Source: Terribacillus sp. FSL K6-0262 (GTDB taxonomy: Bacteria; Bacillota; Bacilli; Bacillales; Amphibacillaceae). Taken from it: a DNA stretch of 64,000 bases. The notes beneath the pieces are model-generated. The model was not told the DNA's origin and made no database searches. It saw only the letters and a list, made by a program, of their open reading frames with translations. The stretch covers positions 124,001 to 188,000 of the forward strand of contig NZ_CP150277.1 of assembly GCF_037977385.1 (NCBI RefSeq), written 5' to 3'. The position numbers and the translations under genes are program-made. The stretch's first letter is position 1, and each line of letters opens with the position of its first letter. Shown in pieces: positions 47,505-56,611 of this stretch.

Positions 47505-48650
47505 TTATTGGATATAGGACCTCACTTGACTCCGTGTGAGACGATCTGTTTCCATGATTGTTTCCAAAGAAGGGAAAGATTCATAAGCATGTGCATCAAG
47601 TGCCCGCGCTACATAATCCTCTATCGTCAGGAAATCGATCTTTCCTGCAAGAAACAAGGCTACCGCCTCCTCATTCGCAGCATTCAGTACGGTCGTGGCA
47701 GTACCTCCCGCCCTGCCCGCTTCATATGCCATGCGTAAACAAGGGAATCGCTCCATACTCATTTCCTCAAAGTGGAGTTTGCCTATTTCCACTAAGTTTA
47801 ACCTTTTTGAAACGGCTAAATCAAGTCTTTCAGGATAGGTGAGCGCGTACTGGATGGGCACCCGCATATCGGGTGTGCCAAGCTGGGCGATGACACTATA
47901 ATCTTTGTACTCGACCATCGAGTGGATGATGCTTTCCCGGTGCTGGATGACTTCGATGTCATCATAATCGATTCCAAAAAGCCAATGTGCTTCGATGACT
48001 TCCAATCCTTTATTCATCATCGTTGCCGAATCGATGGTGATCTTCTGTCCCATGCTCCAGTTCGGGTGGCGCAGGGCATCCTCCAGCGTCACAGCTTTGA
48101 GTTCTTCCCTCGTCTTATCACGGAAACTCCCGCCGGAGGCAGTGATGATCAGCTTGTTCACATCCTCCGGTTTCTCCCCGTTCAGACATTGGAAAATCGC
48201 AGCGTGTTCACTGTCTACCGGAAGCAGATCGACGCCATGCTTCCTCGCTTCTGCCATGACCAGGTGACCAGCTGAAACCAATGTTTCCTTATTCGCAAAG
48301 GCCACCTGCTTTTTAGCCCGTATCGCTTCCAGTGTTGCTTCCAGACCGATACTGCCAAGAACAGCATTTACAACGACATCTGCTTCCCCGGCAGAACTGA
48401 TCGCTACCATCCCTTTGGAACCGACCAGGATTTCTAAATGCGGAAGTGTCTGATGAAGCTTCTCTTTTGTCTGTTCATCCTGTACGACTACAACAGCCGG
48501 TTCGAACTCCCTGATAAGCGGCATCGCCTTTTCGATATTCCGGCCGAACGCCATACTATGCAGCCGGAACGCCTCCGGATGATTGCGGATGACATCCAAT
48601 GTCTGAAGGCCGATCGAACCAGTTGCACCTAGTAATGCGATTGTTTTCAT
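47505..48650 (-). CDS. dxr: 1-deoxy-D-xylulose-5-phosphate reductoisomerase
   Basis: 381-residue enzyme of the MEP isoprenoid pathway. NADPH-binding [16 protein letters not shown] (about 5-20), [11 protein letters not shown] with the metal ligands (about 148-158), TASGGSFRD (about 175-183) and [31 protein letters not shown] (about 200-231). It feeds the prenyl diphosphates used by UppS encoded upstream. GAGGAG before the ATG. Confidence 0.96.
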   Translation of the reverse strand: MKTIALLGATGSIGLQTLDVIRNHPEAFRLHSMAFGRNIEKAMPLIREFEPAVVVVQDEQTKEKLHQTLPHLEILVGSKGMVAISSAGEADVVVNAVLGSIGLEATLEAIRAKKQVAFANKETLVSAGHLVMAEARKHGVDLLPVDSEHAAIFQCLNGEKPEDVNKLIITASGGSFRDKTREELKAVTLEDALRHPNWSMGQKITIDSATMMNKGLEVIEAHWLFGIDYDDIEVIQHRESIIHSMVEYKDYSVIAQLGTPDMRVPIQYALTYPERLDLAVSKRLNLVEIGKLHFEEMSMERFPCLRMAYEAGRAGGTATTVLNAANEEAVALFLAGKIDFLTIEDYVARALDAHAYESFPSLETIMETDRLTRSQVRSYIQ

Positions 48651-48675
48651 CGGACACGCTCCTCTTTATACTCTA

Positions 48676-49500
48676 TTAAATGAATTGAATTAAATGCAGG
48701 ATCGGGAAAACAAAAATCATACTGTCGAAGCGATCCAATATTCCGCCATGCCCCGGCAGTATTTTTCCAGAATCCTTTACAAGATAATGCCGTTTAAAGG
48801 CTGATTCGACCATATCCCCAAGCTGGCCAAAGACGGAAATCAGGATACACACTCCGGCAACGATCCAAATGGAGCCGCTCACCGGCGAAATCAAATGGAA
48901 CACAATTCCGGCGATACAGCCCAGGATGAGTCCGCCTATGCCCCCTTCAACCGTCTTGTTCGGACTGATTGTCGGCCATAGCTTATGTTTCCCATAAGCC
49001 CTTCCGAAGAAATAAGCCCCCGAATCAGTGGCCCATATGACAACCAATACAAAAATGAACTTGGATAACCCTGTCACGATATGTCCTTCGATCACTTCAT
49101 TCGGCGCATTCCTCGTAATGATGAAATAGAGGAAGCCAAAAGCTATGTACACGACCGTAATCAGCAGGAAACCAGCATCCTCAAACGTGAAACGGTTCTT
49201 TGCGAGTACTGTGTAGCTCAATAGAAGAATGACGGAGAATAACAGGATGTCCGTTTTATTGATATGTATGTCGAATATTGCGTTAATCTTGCCCAGTTCA
49301 GGGGACAAAAGCCCCCATAGCAGCAGGACACTCACGAAGGATGGTATTTTGTACTTCGCTATTTTGCGCATGCGCAAAAGCTCGATGAAGGCGATGGTCG
49401 CGATCAAGTAAATGAAAGCTTCGAACCATGCCCCGCCAAGCAGTACGAACACCATGAAAAATATACCTGCAATTATCGCTGTGATCAAACGTTGCTTCAT
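48676..49500 (-). CDS. cdsA: Phosphatidate cytidylyltransferase
   Basis: 274-residue polytopic membrane protein making CDP-diacylglycerol, precursor for the PgsA step encoded elsewhere in this window. The CDS signature SAFKRHYLVKDSGKILPGHGGILDRFDS lies near the C-terminus (about 233-260). Seven or eight hydrophobic helices. GAGGTG before the ATG, 15 nt after uppS. Confidence 0.95.
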   Translation of the reverse strand: MKQRLITAIIAGIFFMVFVLLGGAWFEAFIYLIATIAFIELLRMRKIAKYKIPSFVSVLLLWGLLSPELGKINAIFDIHINKTDILLFSVILLLSYTVLAKNRFTFEDAGFLLITVVYIAFGFLYFIITRNAPNEVIEGHIVTGLSKFIFVLVVIWATDSGAYFFGRAYGKHKLWPTISPNKTVEGGIGGLILGCIAGIVFHLISPVSGSIWIVAGVCILISVFGQLGDMVESAFKRHYLVKDSGKILPGHGGILDRFDSMIFVFPILHLIQFI

Positions 49501-49515
49501 TGTTAATTATTCACC

Positions 49516-50280
49516 TCAAATACCGCCATAGCGCCGTTTTCTGTTCTGGAAATCACTGATTGCCTGTTCGAATAGCATCTCGTCGAAATCAGGCCATAGT
49601 ACTTCCGTGAACCAGAGCTCAGCATAAGCACTCTGCCAAAGCAGGAAATTGCTCAATCGGTGCTCACCGCTAGTACGGATAATCAAATCAGGATCTGCCA
49701 ACTTTTCAGTATATAAATAGCGGGAAATACACGTCTCATCGATATCTGCCATCTGCAGTTTATTGTCGTGGATGTCCTGCATCATATTTTGCACAGCATG
49801 TACAAGTTCATACCGCCCGCCATAATTCAACGCAAAGTTGAGGATGAGACCATCATTATGTTTGGTCTTTTCCATCGCTTCTTTAACAGCTTCCCTCGTG
49901 AAAGACGGCAGTCCTTCCAAATCTCCGATCGTCTGTACTTTGACGTTCTCTTCGATAAGCTCCGGCAAATAAGTCGTCAGGAACTCTTTCGGGAGCTTCA
50001 TCAAGAAATCCACTTCTGCTTGCGGCCGTTTCCAATTTTCCTTCGAAAAGGCGTACAAGGTAAGTACCTTTACATTGATCCGGTTGGCTGCTTTCACAAT
50101 GCGCCGGACTGTCGTCATCCCTTCCTTATGTCCTGCAATCCGCGGAAGTCCCCGTTTTTTTGCCCAGCGGCCGTTTCCATCCATGATGATGGCCACATGT
50201 TCAGGGATATTCTCCAGCTTCAATGTCGATGGCTGTAACTCTATTCTTTTTTTCCTATTGAAAAAAGGAAGTTTAATCAT
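49516..50280 (-). CDS. uppS: Undecaprenyl diphosphate synthase
   Basis: 254-residue cis-prenyltransferase building the C55 lipid carrier for peptidoglycan and teichoic acid. HVAIIMDGNGRWAKKRG (catalytic Asp at about 33), LTLYAFSKENWKRP (about 75-88), and RTSGEHRLSNFLLWQSAYAELWF (about 204-226). A basic N-terminal extension (FFNRKKRIEL) precedes the core. GGAGG before the ATG. First gene after the frr terminator. Confidence 0.96.
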   Translation of the reverse strand: MIKLPFFNRKKRIELQPSTLKLENIPEHVAIIMDGNGRWAKKRGLPRIAGHKEGMTTVRRIVKAANRINVKVLTLYAFSKENWKRPQAEVDFLMKLPKEFLTTYLPELIEENVKVQTIGDLEGLPSFTREAVKEAMEKTKHNDGLILNFALNYGGRYELVHAVQNMMQDIHDNKLQMADIDETCISRYLYTEKLADPDLIIRTSGEHRLSNFLLWQSAYAELWFTEVLWPDFDEMLFEQAISDFQNRKRRYGGI

Positions 50281-50371
50281 CTTGAATCCTCCATTGGGCT
50301 TTATTCTCTGATGACTGGATAGCCATAGGCGCCCTGTGCAGTACTGCTCTTTCCCCTTCTCTCACAAAAAG

Positions 50372-50398
50372 AGCAAAAACCCCCTTTGGCAAGAGGGT
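50372..50398 (-). terminator. Intrinsic terminator after frr
   Basis: ACCCCCTT (50379-50386) with AAGAGGGT (50391-50398), one wobble pair, then UUUUUGCUCUUUUU on the minus transcript. Confidence 0.82.
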
Positions 50399-50428
50399 CT
50401 TGTACTACTTATTTTACATGGTTAAGGG

Positions 50429-50986
50429 TCAAACTTCCATTATTTCTTTTTCTTTGTCCTTCGCAAGACTTTCAAGCTGGCTGATATGCTTATCCGTTTC
50501 CGCCTGCACATCATCCTGGAAGCCCTTCAAATCATCTTCTGTGATTTCTTTATTCTTTTCGGATTTCTTAAGCTGTTCGTTGCTGTCACGACGAATATTG
50601 CGGATTTGCACTTTGGCTTCTTCCAAATACTTGGATACAACCTTGACCAATTCTTTTCGGCGTTCCTCTGTCAGTGCAGGGATGCTCAAGCGGATCAAAT
50701 TACCGTCACTGGATGGAGAAAGACCCAGGTCTGCTTTTTGAATCGCTTTTTCGATGTCGGAAATCGCTGTTTTGTCATAAGGTGTGATCACAAGCATACG
50801 CGCTTCCGGAGCAGTTACGCTTGCCAGCTGGTTCAATGGTGTGGAAGCACCATAATAATCTACAAAGACACTATCCAAAAGCGATGGATTTGCACGTCCT
50901 GCACGAACAGTGGCCAGCTGTCTCGAGAAAGCCTGCACTGCTTGTGCCATTTTGCTTTTCGCATCAGAAATGATTGCTGTTGACAT
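50429..50986 (-). CDS. frr: Ribosome recycling factor
   Basis: 185-residue RRF that splits the post-termination ribosome with [32 protein letters not shown] (about 28-56) and the long C-terminal helix ([19 protein letters not shown]) are typical. Its ATG shares a base with the pyrH stop (TAATG). Confidence 0.97.
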   Translation of the reverse strand: MSTAIISDAKSKMAQAVQAFSRQLATVRAGRANPSLLDSVFVDYYGASTPLNQLASVTAPEARMLVITPYDKTAISDIEKAIQKADLGLSPSSDGNLIRLSIPALTEERRKELVKVVSKYLEEAKVQIRNIRRDSNEQLKKSEKNKEITEDDLKGFQDDVQAETDKHISQLESLAKDKEKEIMEV

Positions 50987-51711
50987 TAGTTATTCCCCCT
51001 GATAATCGTTCCGATGCTCTCACCGGAAACTGCTTTTTTGATATTTCCTTTTTCACTGATAGAGAAGACAAGCAATGGAATATCATTATCCATGCAAAGT
51101 GAAGACGCAGTCGAATCCATGACGCCAAGTCCTTCATTCAAGACATCCAAATATGTCAACGAGTCATACTTCACCGCATCTGCCACTAGCTTGGGATCTG
51201 CGTTGTATACTCCATCGACATTATTCTTAGCCATCAAGATGACTTCCGCTTCGATTTCAGCTGCACGCAAGGCCGCAGTCGTATCTGTTGAGAAATATGG
51301 ATTACCTGTACCCGCTGCAAAGATGACAACACGTTTTTTCTCTAAATGACGGATTGCCTTGCGGCGGATATAAGGTTCAGCTACCTGACGCATTTCAATG
51401 GAAGTCTGGACTCTGGTCGGAATGCCAAGGTTCTCCAAGCTATCCTGCAGTGCAAGGGAATTCATAACCGTTGCCAGCATCCCCATATAGTCAGCATTCG
51501 CTCGGTCCATCCCCATCTCGCTGCCGACTTTGCCGCGCCAGATATTACCGCCGCCGACAACAACTGCAACTTCCACACCCATTTCAGCTACTTCTTTCAC
51601 TTGTTCCGCGATTGAACGGATGACTGCAGGTTCGATACCATAGCCAACCTGCCCGCTCAATGCTTCTCCACTCAGTTTCAATACGATTCGTTTATAGCGT
51701 GCTGTAGTCAT
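50986..51711 (-). CDS. pyrH: UMP kinase
   Basis: 241-residue amino-acid-kinase-fold enzyme, UMP to [14 protein letters not shown] (about 8-18), [11 protein letters not shown] (about 51-61), [19 protein letters not shown] (about 131-149). The ATG at 51711 follows GGAGG by five bases; the ATG at 51723 is upstream of that site. Between tsf and frr, as in most bacteria. Confidence 0.97.
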   Translation of the reverse strand: MTTARYKRIVLKLSGEALSGQVGYGIEPAVIRSIAEQVKEVAEMGVEVAVVVGGGNIWRGKVGSEMGMDRANADYMGMLATVMNSLALQDSLENLGIPTRVQTSIEMRQVAEPYIRRKAIRHLEKKRVVIFAAGTGNPYFSTDTTAALRAAEIEAEVILMAKNNVDGVYNADPKLVADAVKYDSLTYLDVLNEGLGVMDSTASSLCMDNDIPLLVFSISEKGNIKKAVSGESIGTIIRGNN

Positions 51712-51737
51712 CAGATCCTCCAAAGGTATGTATTTTG

Positions 51738-51770
51738 TAAAAAAGGGAACACCAAGTGTCCCCTCTTTTT
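51738..51770 (-). terminator. Intrinsic terminator after tsf
   Basis: GGGAACAC (51745-51752) pairs with GTGTCCC/C (51756-51763) with extension into AAAAGAGG/UUUUUU flanks; U-run on the minus transcript, before pyrH. Confidence 0.88.
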
Positions 51771-51778
51771 TGTCGTCC

Positions 51779-52660
51779 TTATTTTTTAACTTGGCTCATT
51801 ACTTCATCAACGAAGTTATCTTCGCGTTTTTCCATACCTTCGCCAACTTCATAACGAACAAAGTTCACTACGGAAGCACCTTTGTCGGTTACGTATTTCT
51901 TCACTTTTTGATCTGGATCTTTGATGAAGCTTTGTTCAAGCAAGCAGATCTCTTCGAAGAATTTACCAAGGCGGCCTTCCACCATCTTCTCAACGATGTT
52001 TTCCGGCTTACCTTCGTTCAGAGCTTGTGTTTTCAGTACTTCGCGCTCGCGTTCCACTTCGTCGGCGGCTACCTCATCACGGGAAACGTAGCGAGGGTTT
52101 ACCGCAGCGACATGCATTGCGATATCTTTGCCAAGCTCGGCATCAGTGGTACCGTCAAGCAATGCCAATACACCGATGCGTCCGCCGCCATGGATATAAG
52201 CACCGAATGCTTGGTTTTCTGTTTTGCTTACTAGAGCGAAACGGCGAAGGGAGATTTTTTCTCCGATTTTCGCGATTGCAGCATTGACGTACTCGCCGAC
52301 TGTCTGCTCATCATTGATTTTTTGATCAAGAGCTTCTTCCACACTTGCCGGTTTGTTAGCAAGGATGTGCTGCGCAAGTTCGTTAAGCAAGGATTGGAAC
52401 TGTTCGTTTTTTGTAACGAAGTCAGTTTCACAGTTCACTTCAAGCAATACAGCATGATCGCCTTCTGTTGCGATGAAAGTGGAACCTTCAGCAGCGATGC
52501 GGTCTGCTTTTTTAGCAGCTTTCGCAATACCGTTCTCGCGAAGGTAATCGATCGCTTTCTCCATATCGCCGTCTGTTTTTGTCAATGCTTTTTTACAGTC
52601 CATCATACCTGCGCCAGTTTTTTCGCGCAATTCTTTTACCATTTGTGCCGTGATTGCCAT
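51779..52660 (-). CDS. tsf: Elongation factor Ts
   Basis: 293-residue nucleotide exchange factor for EF-Tu. [42 protein letters not shown] is the UBA and first conserved block; the EF-Ts core with [14 protein letters not shown] follows. Two ATGs are adjacent (52663 and 52660) after AAGGAGG; the second gives the usual MAIT start and family length. Confidence 0.97.
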   Translation of the reverse strand: MAITAQMVKELREKTGAGMMDCKKALTKTDGDMEKAIDYLRENGIAKAAKKADRIAAEGSTFIATEGDHAVLLEVNCETDFVTKNEQFQSLLNELAQHILANKPASVEEALDQKINDEQTVGEYVNAAIAKIGEKISLRRFALVSKTENQAFGAYIHGGGRIGVLALLDGTTDAELGKDIAMHVAAVNPRYVSRDEVAADEVEREREVLKTQALNEGKPENIVEKMVEGRLGKFFEEICLLEQSFIKDPDQKVKKYVTDKGASVVNFVRYEVGEGMEKREDNFVDEVMSQVKK

Positions 52661-52696
52661 CATAAATGCCTCCTTAGGGGTTTGGACAATTTATTT

Positions 52697-52737
52697 CTTG
52701 AAAAAAGGGTGATAAAAGGTCCCCCCTTATCACCCTT
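52697..52737 (-). terminator. Intrinsic terminator after rpsB
   Basis: AAGGGTGATAA (52705-52715) with TTATCACCCTT (52727-52737), 11-nt loop, six-U run on the minus transcript. Confidence 0.92.
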
Positions 52738-52743
52738 CATCCA

Positions 52744-53490
52744 TTACTCGCTTACAGCTTCTGTAGCTTCTTCTTCAGTAGCTGGAGCTTCTTGGTCTTC
52801 CAATTCTTCACCTTGCTTGGATTCCAGGATAGCATCCGCCATTTTGGAAGTAAGCAATTTGACAGCGCGGATTGCGTCGTCATTCGCAGGGATCACGTAA
52901 TCGATTTCGTCCGGATCACAGTTCGTATCTACGATACCGATGATTGGGATGTTCAATTTGTGAGCTTCTGCAATTGCGATTCTTTCTTTGCGTGGGTCGA
53001 TAACGAATAGAGCGTCTGGAATTCTTTCCATGTCCTTGATACCGCCAAGGAATTTCACAAGACGTTCTTTTTCTTTAAGCAAACCTACTACTTCTTTCTT
53101 AGGAAGCACTTCGAAAGTTCCGTCTTCTTCCATGCGTTCGATGGATTTCAAACGGTTGATGCGTTTGCGGATAGTCTGGAAATTAGTAAGTGTACCACCC
53201 AACCAGCGCTGGTTGACATAGTACTGGCCAGAACGGATAGCTTCTTCTTTCACAGATTCCTGAGCTTGTTTCTTCGTACCTACGAAAAGAATAGTACCGC
53301 CATCAGCAGCAAGCTCTTTTACGTAGTTATAAGCTTCGTCGACTTTCTTGACTGTTTTCTGAAGGTCGATGATGTAGATGCCGTTACGCTCAGTGAAGAT
53401 ATATTTCTTCATTTTTGGGTTCCAACGGCGAGTCTGGTGACCGAAATGAACACCAGCTTCAAGCAATTGTTTCATTGAAATGACTGACAT
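52744..53490 (-). CDS. rpsB: 30S ribosomal protein S2
   Basis: 248-residue S2. [32 protein letters not shown] and [35 protein letters not shown] are family signatures; an acidic C-terminal tail ([21 protein letters not shown]) follows. AGGAGG before the ATG. Own promoter and leader; a terminator follows before tsf. Confidence 0.98.
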   Translation of the reverse strand: MSVISMKQLLEAGVHFGHQTRRWNPKMKKYIFTERNGIYIIDLQKTVKKVDEAYNYVKELAADGGTILFVGTKKQAQESVKEEAIRSGQYYVNQRWLGGTLTNFQTIRKRINRLKSIERMEEDGTFEVLPKKEVVGLLKEKERLVKFLGGIKDMERIPDALFVIDPRKERIAIAEAHKLNIPIIGIVDTNCDPDEIDYVIPANDDAIRAVKLLTSKMADAILESKQGEELEDQEAPATEEEATEAVSE

Positions 53491-53636
53491 AGTGTTTTCC
53501 TCCTAATGGTTTTTTCTCCTCCGACTGCTTCATCTTTTATCGGGAACTGACAGATTGTCAGCACCTCCCGTAAAAATCGGCAGACGTGTGTATTAACACC
53601 AAAAATAAATATAGCACAGCTATTTCCGTCAATCAA
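53491..53636 (-). promoter_or_regulatory. Promoter and structured leader of rpsB
   Basis: TTGATT (53636-53631) and TATATT (53613-53608), 17-bp spacer. The leader of about 115 nt has a hairpin at 53570-53541: CGGGA/TCCCG closing stem and CTGACA/TGTCAG inner stem with an internal loop. Such leaders in ribosomal protein genes often mediate autogenous control; S2 binding here is inference. Confidence 0.6.
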
Positions 53637-53663
53637 GCATCTTAGACATGTTTTTGAACTTTC

Positions 53664-54134
53664 TTAGCTTTTTCCGTTCTTTCCCCCATTTTTCTTCATT
53701 AATAGGATCAATTCCACTTCCGTTTTTCCCATTCCAAGCTGTTTGGCAATTGCCGCAGGAGGGAGACCTTCGTCGTTAAGCTGGAGAACCCGCCCAAGAT
53801 TGGACATGGTAATATCATCTTCTTCCTCGGTCGGCTGCGGAGGGGAATAATCTGATACAGGCTCTGTATCCACCACTGATTCCGGCTGGGGAGCAGACTG
53901 ACTGTTTTCTTTTTTTGCAGCGGGGGTTGCCGGGGCCTGCGGCGACTCCCCTTTCAGAAGCCGTTCATTCTCTTCCCTTAGTTCCGCAAGAATACTGCCT
54001 AGCATTGCTTCGTACGCTTCCTTCTCCTCTTGATGCTGGCTTTCCTGCTGCGTCACCTTCGACTGCAACGCACGAATGGCAAGGAATGTCAGTACATGAA
54101 GGAGAAGGCTGGCAAATACTAATAATGTGAGCAT
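53664..54134 (-). CDS. swrB: SwrB-like protein (YlxL)
   Basis: 156 residues: an N-terminal membrane anchor (about 1-20), a short coiled coil (about 24-62), a Pro/Gln/Glu-rich variable middle, and a C-terminal helix-turn-helix-like segment (LNDEGLPPAAIAKQLGMGKTEVELILLMKK, about 120-149). In B. subtilis SwrB promotes activation of flagellar type III export and swarming. It lies directly after sigD, last in the fla/che operon, as in B. subtilis. I see no terminator between its stop and the rpsB promoter. Confidence 0.85.
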   Translation of the reverse strand: MLTLLVFASLLLHVLTFLAIRALQSKVTQQESQHQEEKEAYEAMLGSILAELREENERLLKGESPQAPATPAAKKENSQSAPQPESVVDTEPVSDYSPPQPTEEEDDITMSNLGRVLQLNDEGLPPAAIAKQLGMGKTEVELILLMKKNGGKNGKS

Positions 54135-54170
54135 GGAGACCCTTCTTTCTATATAAAGTGGAAATAGCTT

Positions 54171-54947
54171 TCAGCTGATTGCTGAAAGCTTGGCTAAGGA
54201 TTCCCGTAATTTAAAGACGGCACGTTTGTGAATTTGTGAAATTCGCGATGTTGTCAATTCCAGTATGTGACCGATTTCCGTGAACGTCAATTCTTCCTTG
54301 TAAAAAAGGCTGATCACGAGCTGTTCATGATCATTCAGCTGCTTGATGCTGTCTGCCAGCTGACTTATGAGTTCCTTTTGCAGCATTGCTTCTTCCGGCT
54401 GCGGAGTCTTGAGATCTGGCAGGACATAGCTTGCATCCTGCTTGTCCTGCTTTGGCAAAGCCGGTTTGTCATCCATCGAAAGGACATTGGAAAATAACGC
54501 ATCCCGCACCGCTTCTTCGACTTCTTCCCGGCTTAATCCAGTATGCTTGGCAATTTCCAGGCTGGTCGGTTTCCTCTCCAGCGCTTGTTCAAGTGCAGCG
54601 GCTGCTGCTTCTATTTTTTTCACTTTATCCCGCACCGTCCGGGGGAGCCAGTCTTCCTTCCGCAGCCCGTCCATGATGGCACCCCTGACACGGAAGGAAG
54701 CATAGGTTTCAAATTTGAGATCCCTGCTTGGCTCGAACTTTTGTAAAGCATCATACAACCCTGTATAACCGAAGCTTCTGACATCATCCCTGCTCACACT
54801 GGAGGGAAGGTGAGCAGCGATGCGCTGCGTATGGTATTCGACAATATGCATATACATCCGCATCAATTCATTGGCAGCTTCGCTATCTTTCTTATAAAAC
54901 CAGCTGTTCCAATACTGCTGTTCTGTTTCCGATCCACAACTGATCAT
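54171..54947 (-). CDS. sigD: RNA polymerase sigma factor SigD (FliA type)
   Basis: 258-residue sigma-28 factor for flagellin, motor, autolysin and chemotaxis genes. Region 2 (SFGYTGLYDALQKFEPSRDLKFETYASFRVRGAIMDGLRKEDWLPR, about 54-99), region 3 (LEQALERKPTSLEIAKHTGLSREEVEEAV) and region 4 (LFYKEELTFTEIGHILELTTSRISQIHKRAVFKLRE) are all present. ATG at 54947 chosen: GGAGGGAG is just upstream; an in-frame ATG at 54998 overlaps the cheD stop. Confidence 0.96.
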   Translation of the reverse strand: MISCGSETEQQYWNSWFYKKDSEAANELMRMYMHIVEYHTQRIAAHLPSSVSRDDVRSFGYTGLYDALQKFEPSRDLKFETYASFRVRGAIMDGLRKEDWLPRTVRDKVKKIEAAAAALEQALERKPTSLEIAKHTGLSREEVEEAVRDALFSNVLSMDDKPALPKQDKQDASYVLPDLKTPQPEEAMLQKELISQLADSIKQLNDHEQLVISLFYKEELTFTEIGHILELTTSRISQIHKRAVFKLRESLAKLSAIS

Positions 54948-54997
54948 GAAACTCCCTCCTTTGTTTGCTGTTGTGTCCAAAGCTTGAAGCTGCTCCA

Positions 54998-55492
54998 TCA
55001 GATGATCGCTTCCTCTTTATTGACTGTTTTGATCTTCAATCCGCATGTCTCTGTGTCAAATTCAATCGTACGTCCATTCGTTCCCCCGACATCCTTGCTC
55101 TCGATGGGAATGCGATATTCCCGGAGCTTCTGTTCCACTGCTTCGATATTACGCGGCCCGATCCGCATCTTTTCATCCGTCGACATAAAGGAAAACATCT
55201 GTGCCCCCCCTGCCAGCTTGGCTTTGCAGCGGCTGGTGCTCGCACCTAGTTCCAAAAGATTTGCAATCAAATCATCTAAGGAAGTGTCTGCATATTTATT
55301 GCGGTTCATCTGTGATTGCTTTGCCATGCTCGAATCAGGAAGCATGACATGCGCCATGCCTGCCAGTCTTTTTTGTTTATCATAAATGACAACCCCGACG
55401 CAGGATCCAAGCCCGGCAGTCCGGAGATGCTGCGGATGGACGGCGATCTTTGCATCCGCTATGCCTACATGCAAGATTTCCGATTCAGTCAT
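54998..55492 (-). CDS. cheD: Chemoreceptor glutamine deamidase CheD
   Basis: 164-residue CheD. Catalytic Cys in TAGLGSCVGVVIYD (about 32) and His in LAGMAHVMLPDS (about 48) are present. It deamidates receptor glutamines and stimulates CheC phosphatase, part of the Bacillus adaptation system. It starts inside the end of cheC (8-nt overlap), with AGGGGAAA upstream. Confidence 0.95.
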   Translation of the reverse strand: MTESEILHVGIADAKIAVHPQHLRTAGLGSCVGVVIYDKQKRLAGMAHVMLPDSSMAKQSQMNRNKYADTSLDDLIANLLELGASTSRCKAKLAGGAQMFSFMSTDEKMRIGPRNIEAVEQKLREYRIPIESKDVGGTNGRTIEFDTETCGLKIKTVNKEEAII

Positions 55493-56129
55493 TTTCCCCT
55501 ACTCCTAAAGCAAGGAATAAATGGCTGAATGCATCGGGATCGAGCAGGAGCAGGAATTTACCTTCGACCAAATGCTGCTGCCGATTCGGATGGCTGAGTG
55601 AGATGACAGTATCGATGACAACTGTAAAATCACTTTCTTGCGCGATTTCAATCAAACCATTCGCCAGGATGGCTCCGCCCATATCGACACTGATCTGCGG
55701 AACCGATGGCTGCATATTCACCTTCGAAAAGTCGCTTATTGCGGACAGATAGCTTCCTGCCAATATGTTTCCCATCTCATGCAAAGCAGAAAGGTTGATG
55801 TCATCCTGGGATGTATTGGACCATGAGAAGCTTTCATCACCAGTTATATAATGTACGAATAGTTCCGCTTCCTTGGGCTCCAGGAGGAAAAACATATTTC
55901 CGGGTGCATCCCCCTGGACCCTAAGATAAATGGCTGCCAGCGGCTGTTCGGCTCCGCCGATTGATTCGATCAATTCATTGAAGTGACAAATCCGGACTGC
56001 CGGGACCTTCATATCGATGTCCTGCTGAAGCAGCGTGGAAAGAGCGGTGGCAGCATTGCCTGCCCCGATGTTTCCCGCTTCCTTCAATGCGTCCAGCTGA
56101 TCCTCCGTTATACGCTGAAGATCATACAT
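55485..56129 (-). CDS. cheC: CheY-P phosphatase CheC
   Basis: 214-residue CheC with both pseudo-symmetric active sites, EAGNIGAGNAATALSTLL (about 16-33) and ALHEMGNILAGSYLSAI (about 110-126); it lacks the FliM/FliY motor domain. It dephosphorylates CheY-P and binds CheD. The ATG shares a base with the cheW stop (TGATG). Confidence 0.95.
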   Translation of the reverse strand: MYDLQRITEDQLDALKEAGNIGAGNAATALSTLLQQDIDMKVPAVRICHFNELIESIGGAEQPLAAIYLRVQGDAPGNMFFLLEPKEAELFVHYITGDESFSWSNTSQDDINLSALHEMGNILAGSYLSAISDFSKVNMQPSVPQISVDMGGAILANGLIEIAQESDFTVVIDTVISLSHPNRQQHLVEGKFLLLLDPDAFSHLFLALGVGEND

Positions 56130-56599
56130 CAGCTTTCGATAGACTTGATCGCTTCGATCTCATGGAATTTCAGTACTTTTCTAAGATCAAGCAAAATGAC
56201 AAGTCTGTCCTCCAAATTCACTACTCCATCAATGTAATCTATATCGATTGCCCCGATCACACGCGGTGCTTTTTCTATTTTGTTGACTGGGATATCGACA
56301 ACATCATTGGCAGCATCCACAATCAAGCCGATCGATGTTTCGTCCAAGTCCACGATGATGATCCTAGTGTTTTCATCGACTGGGGTTTCCTCCAATCCAA
56401 GACGGCTTCTCAGATCAACAATCGGTGTGACGACCCCGCGCATGTTGATGACGCCTTTGATGAAATCTTCCGTATTCGGCACTCTTGTAATATGCTCCAT
56501 CTTCTCGATTGAACCCACCTGTGTAACAGGCACTGCGTATTCCTCGTTTTTCAGCTGGAAAACGATCACTTTAACATCTTGTACGATTTCTTCTGCCAT
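56129..56599 (-). CDS. cheW: Chemotaxis coupling protein CheW
   Basis: 156-residue SH3-like coupling protein joining receptors to CheA. VIVFQLKNEEYAVPVTQVGSIEKMEHITRVPNT and INMRGVVTPIVDLRSRLGL are diagnostic. AAGGAGGG before the ATG, 12 nt after cheA. Confidence 0.96.
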   Translation of the reverse strand: MAEEIVQDVKVIVFQLKNEEYAVPVTQVGSIEKMEHITRVPNTEDFIKGVINMRGVVTPIVDLRSRLGLEETPVDENTRIIIVDLDETSIGLIVDAANDVVDIPVNKIEKAPRVIGAIDIDYIDGVVNLEDRLVILLDLRKVLKFHEIEAIKSIES

Positions 56600-56611
56600 G
56601 ATAAACCCTCC

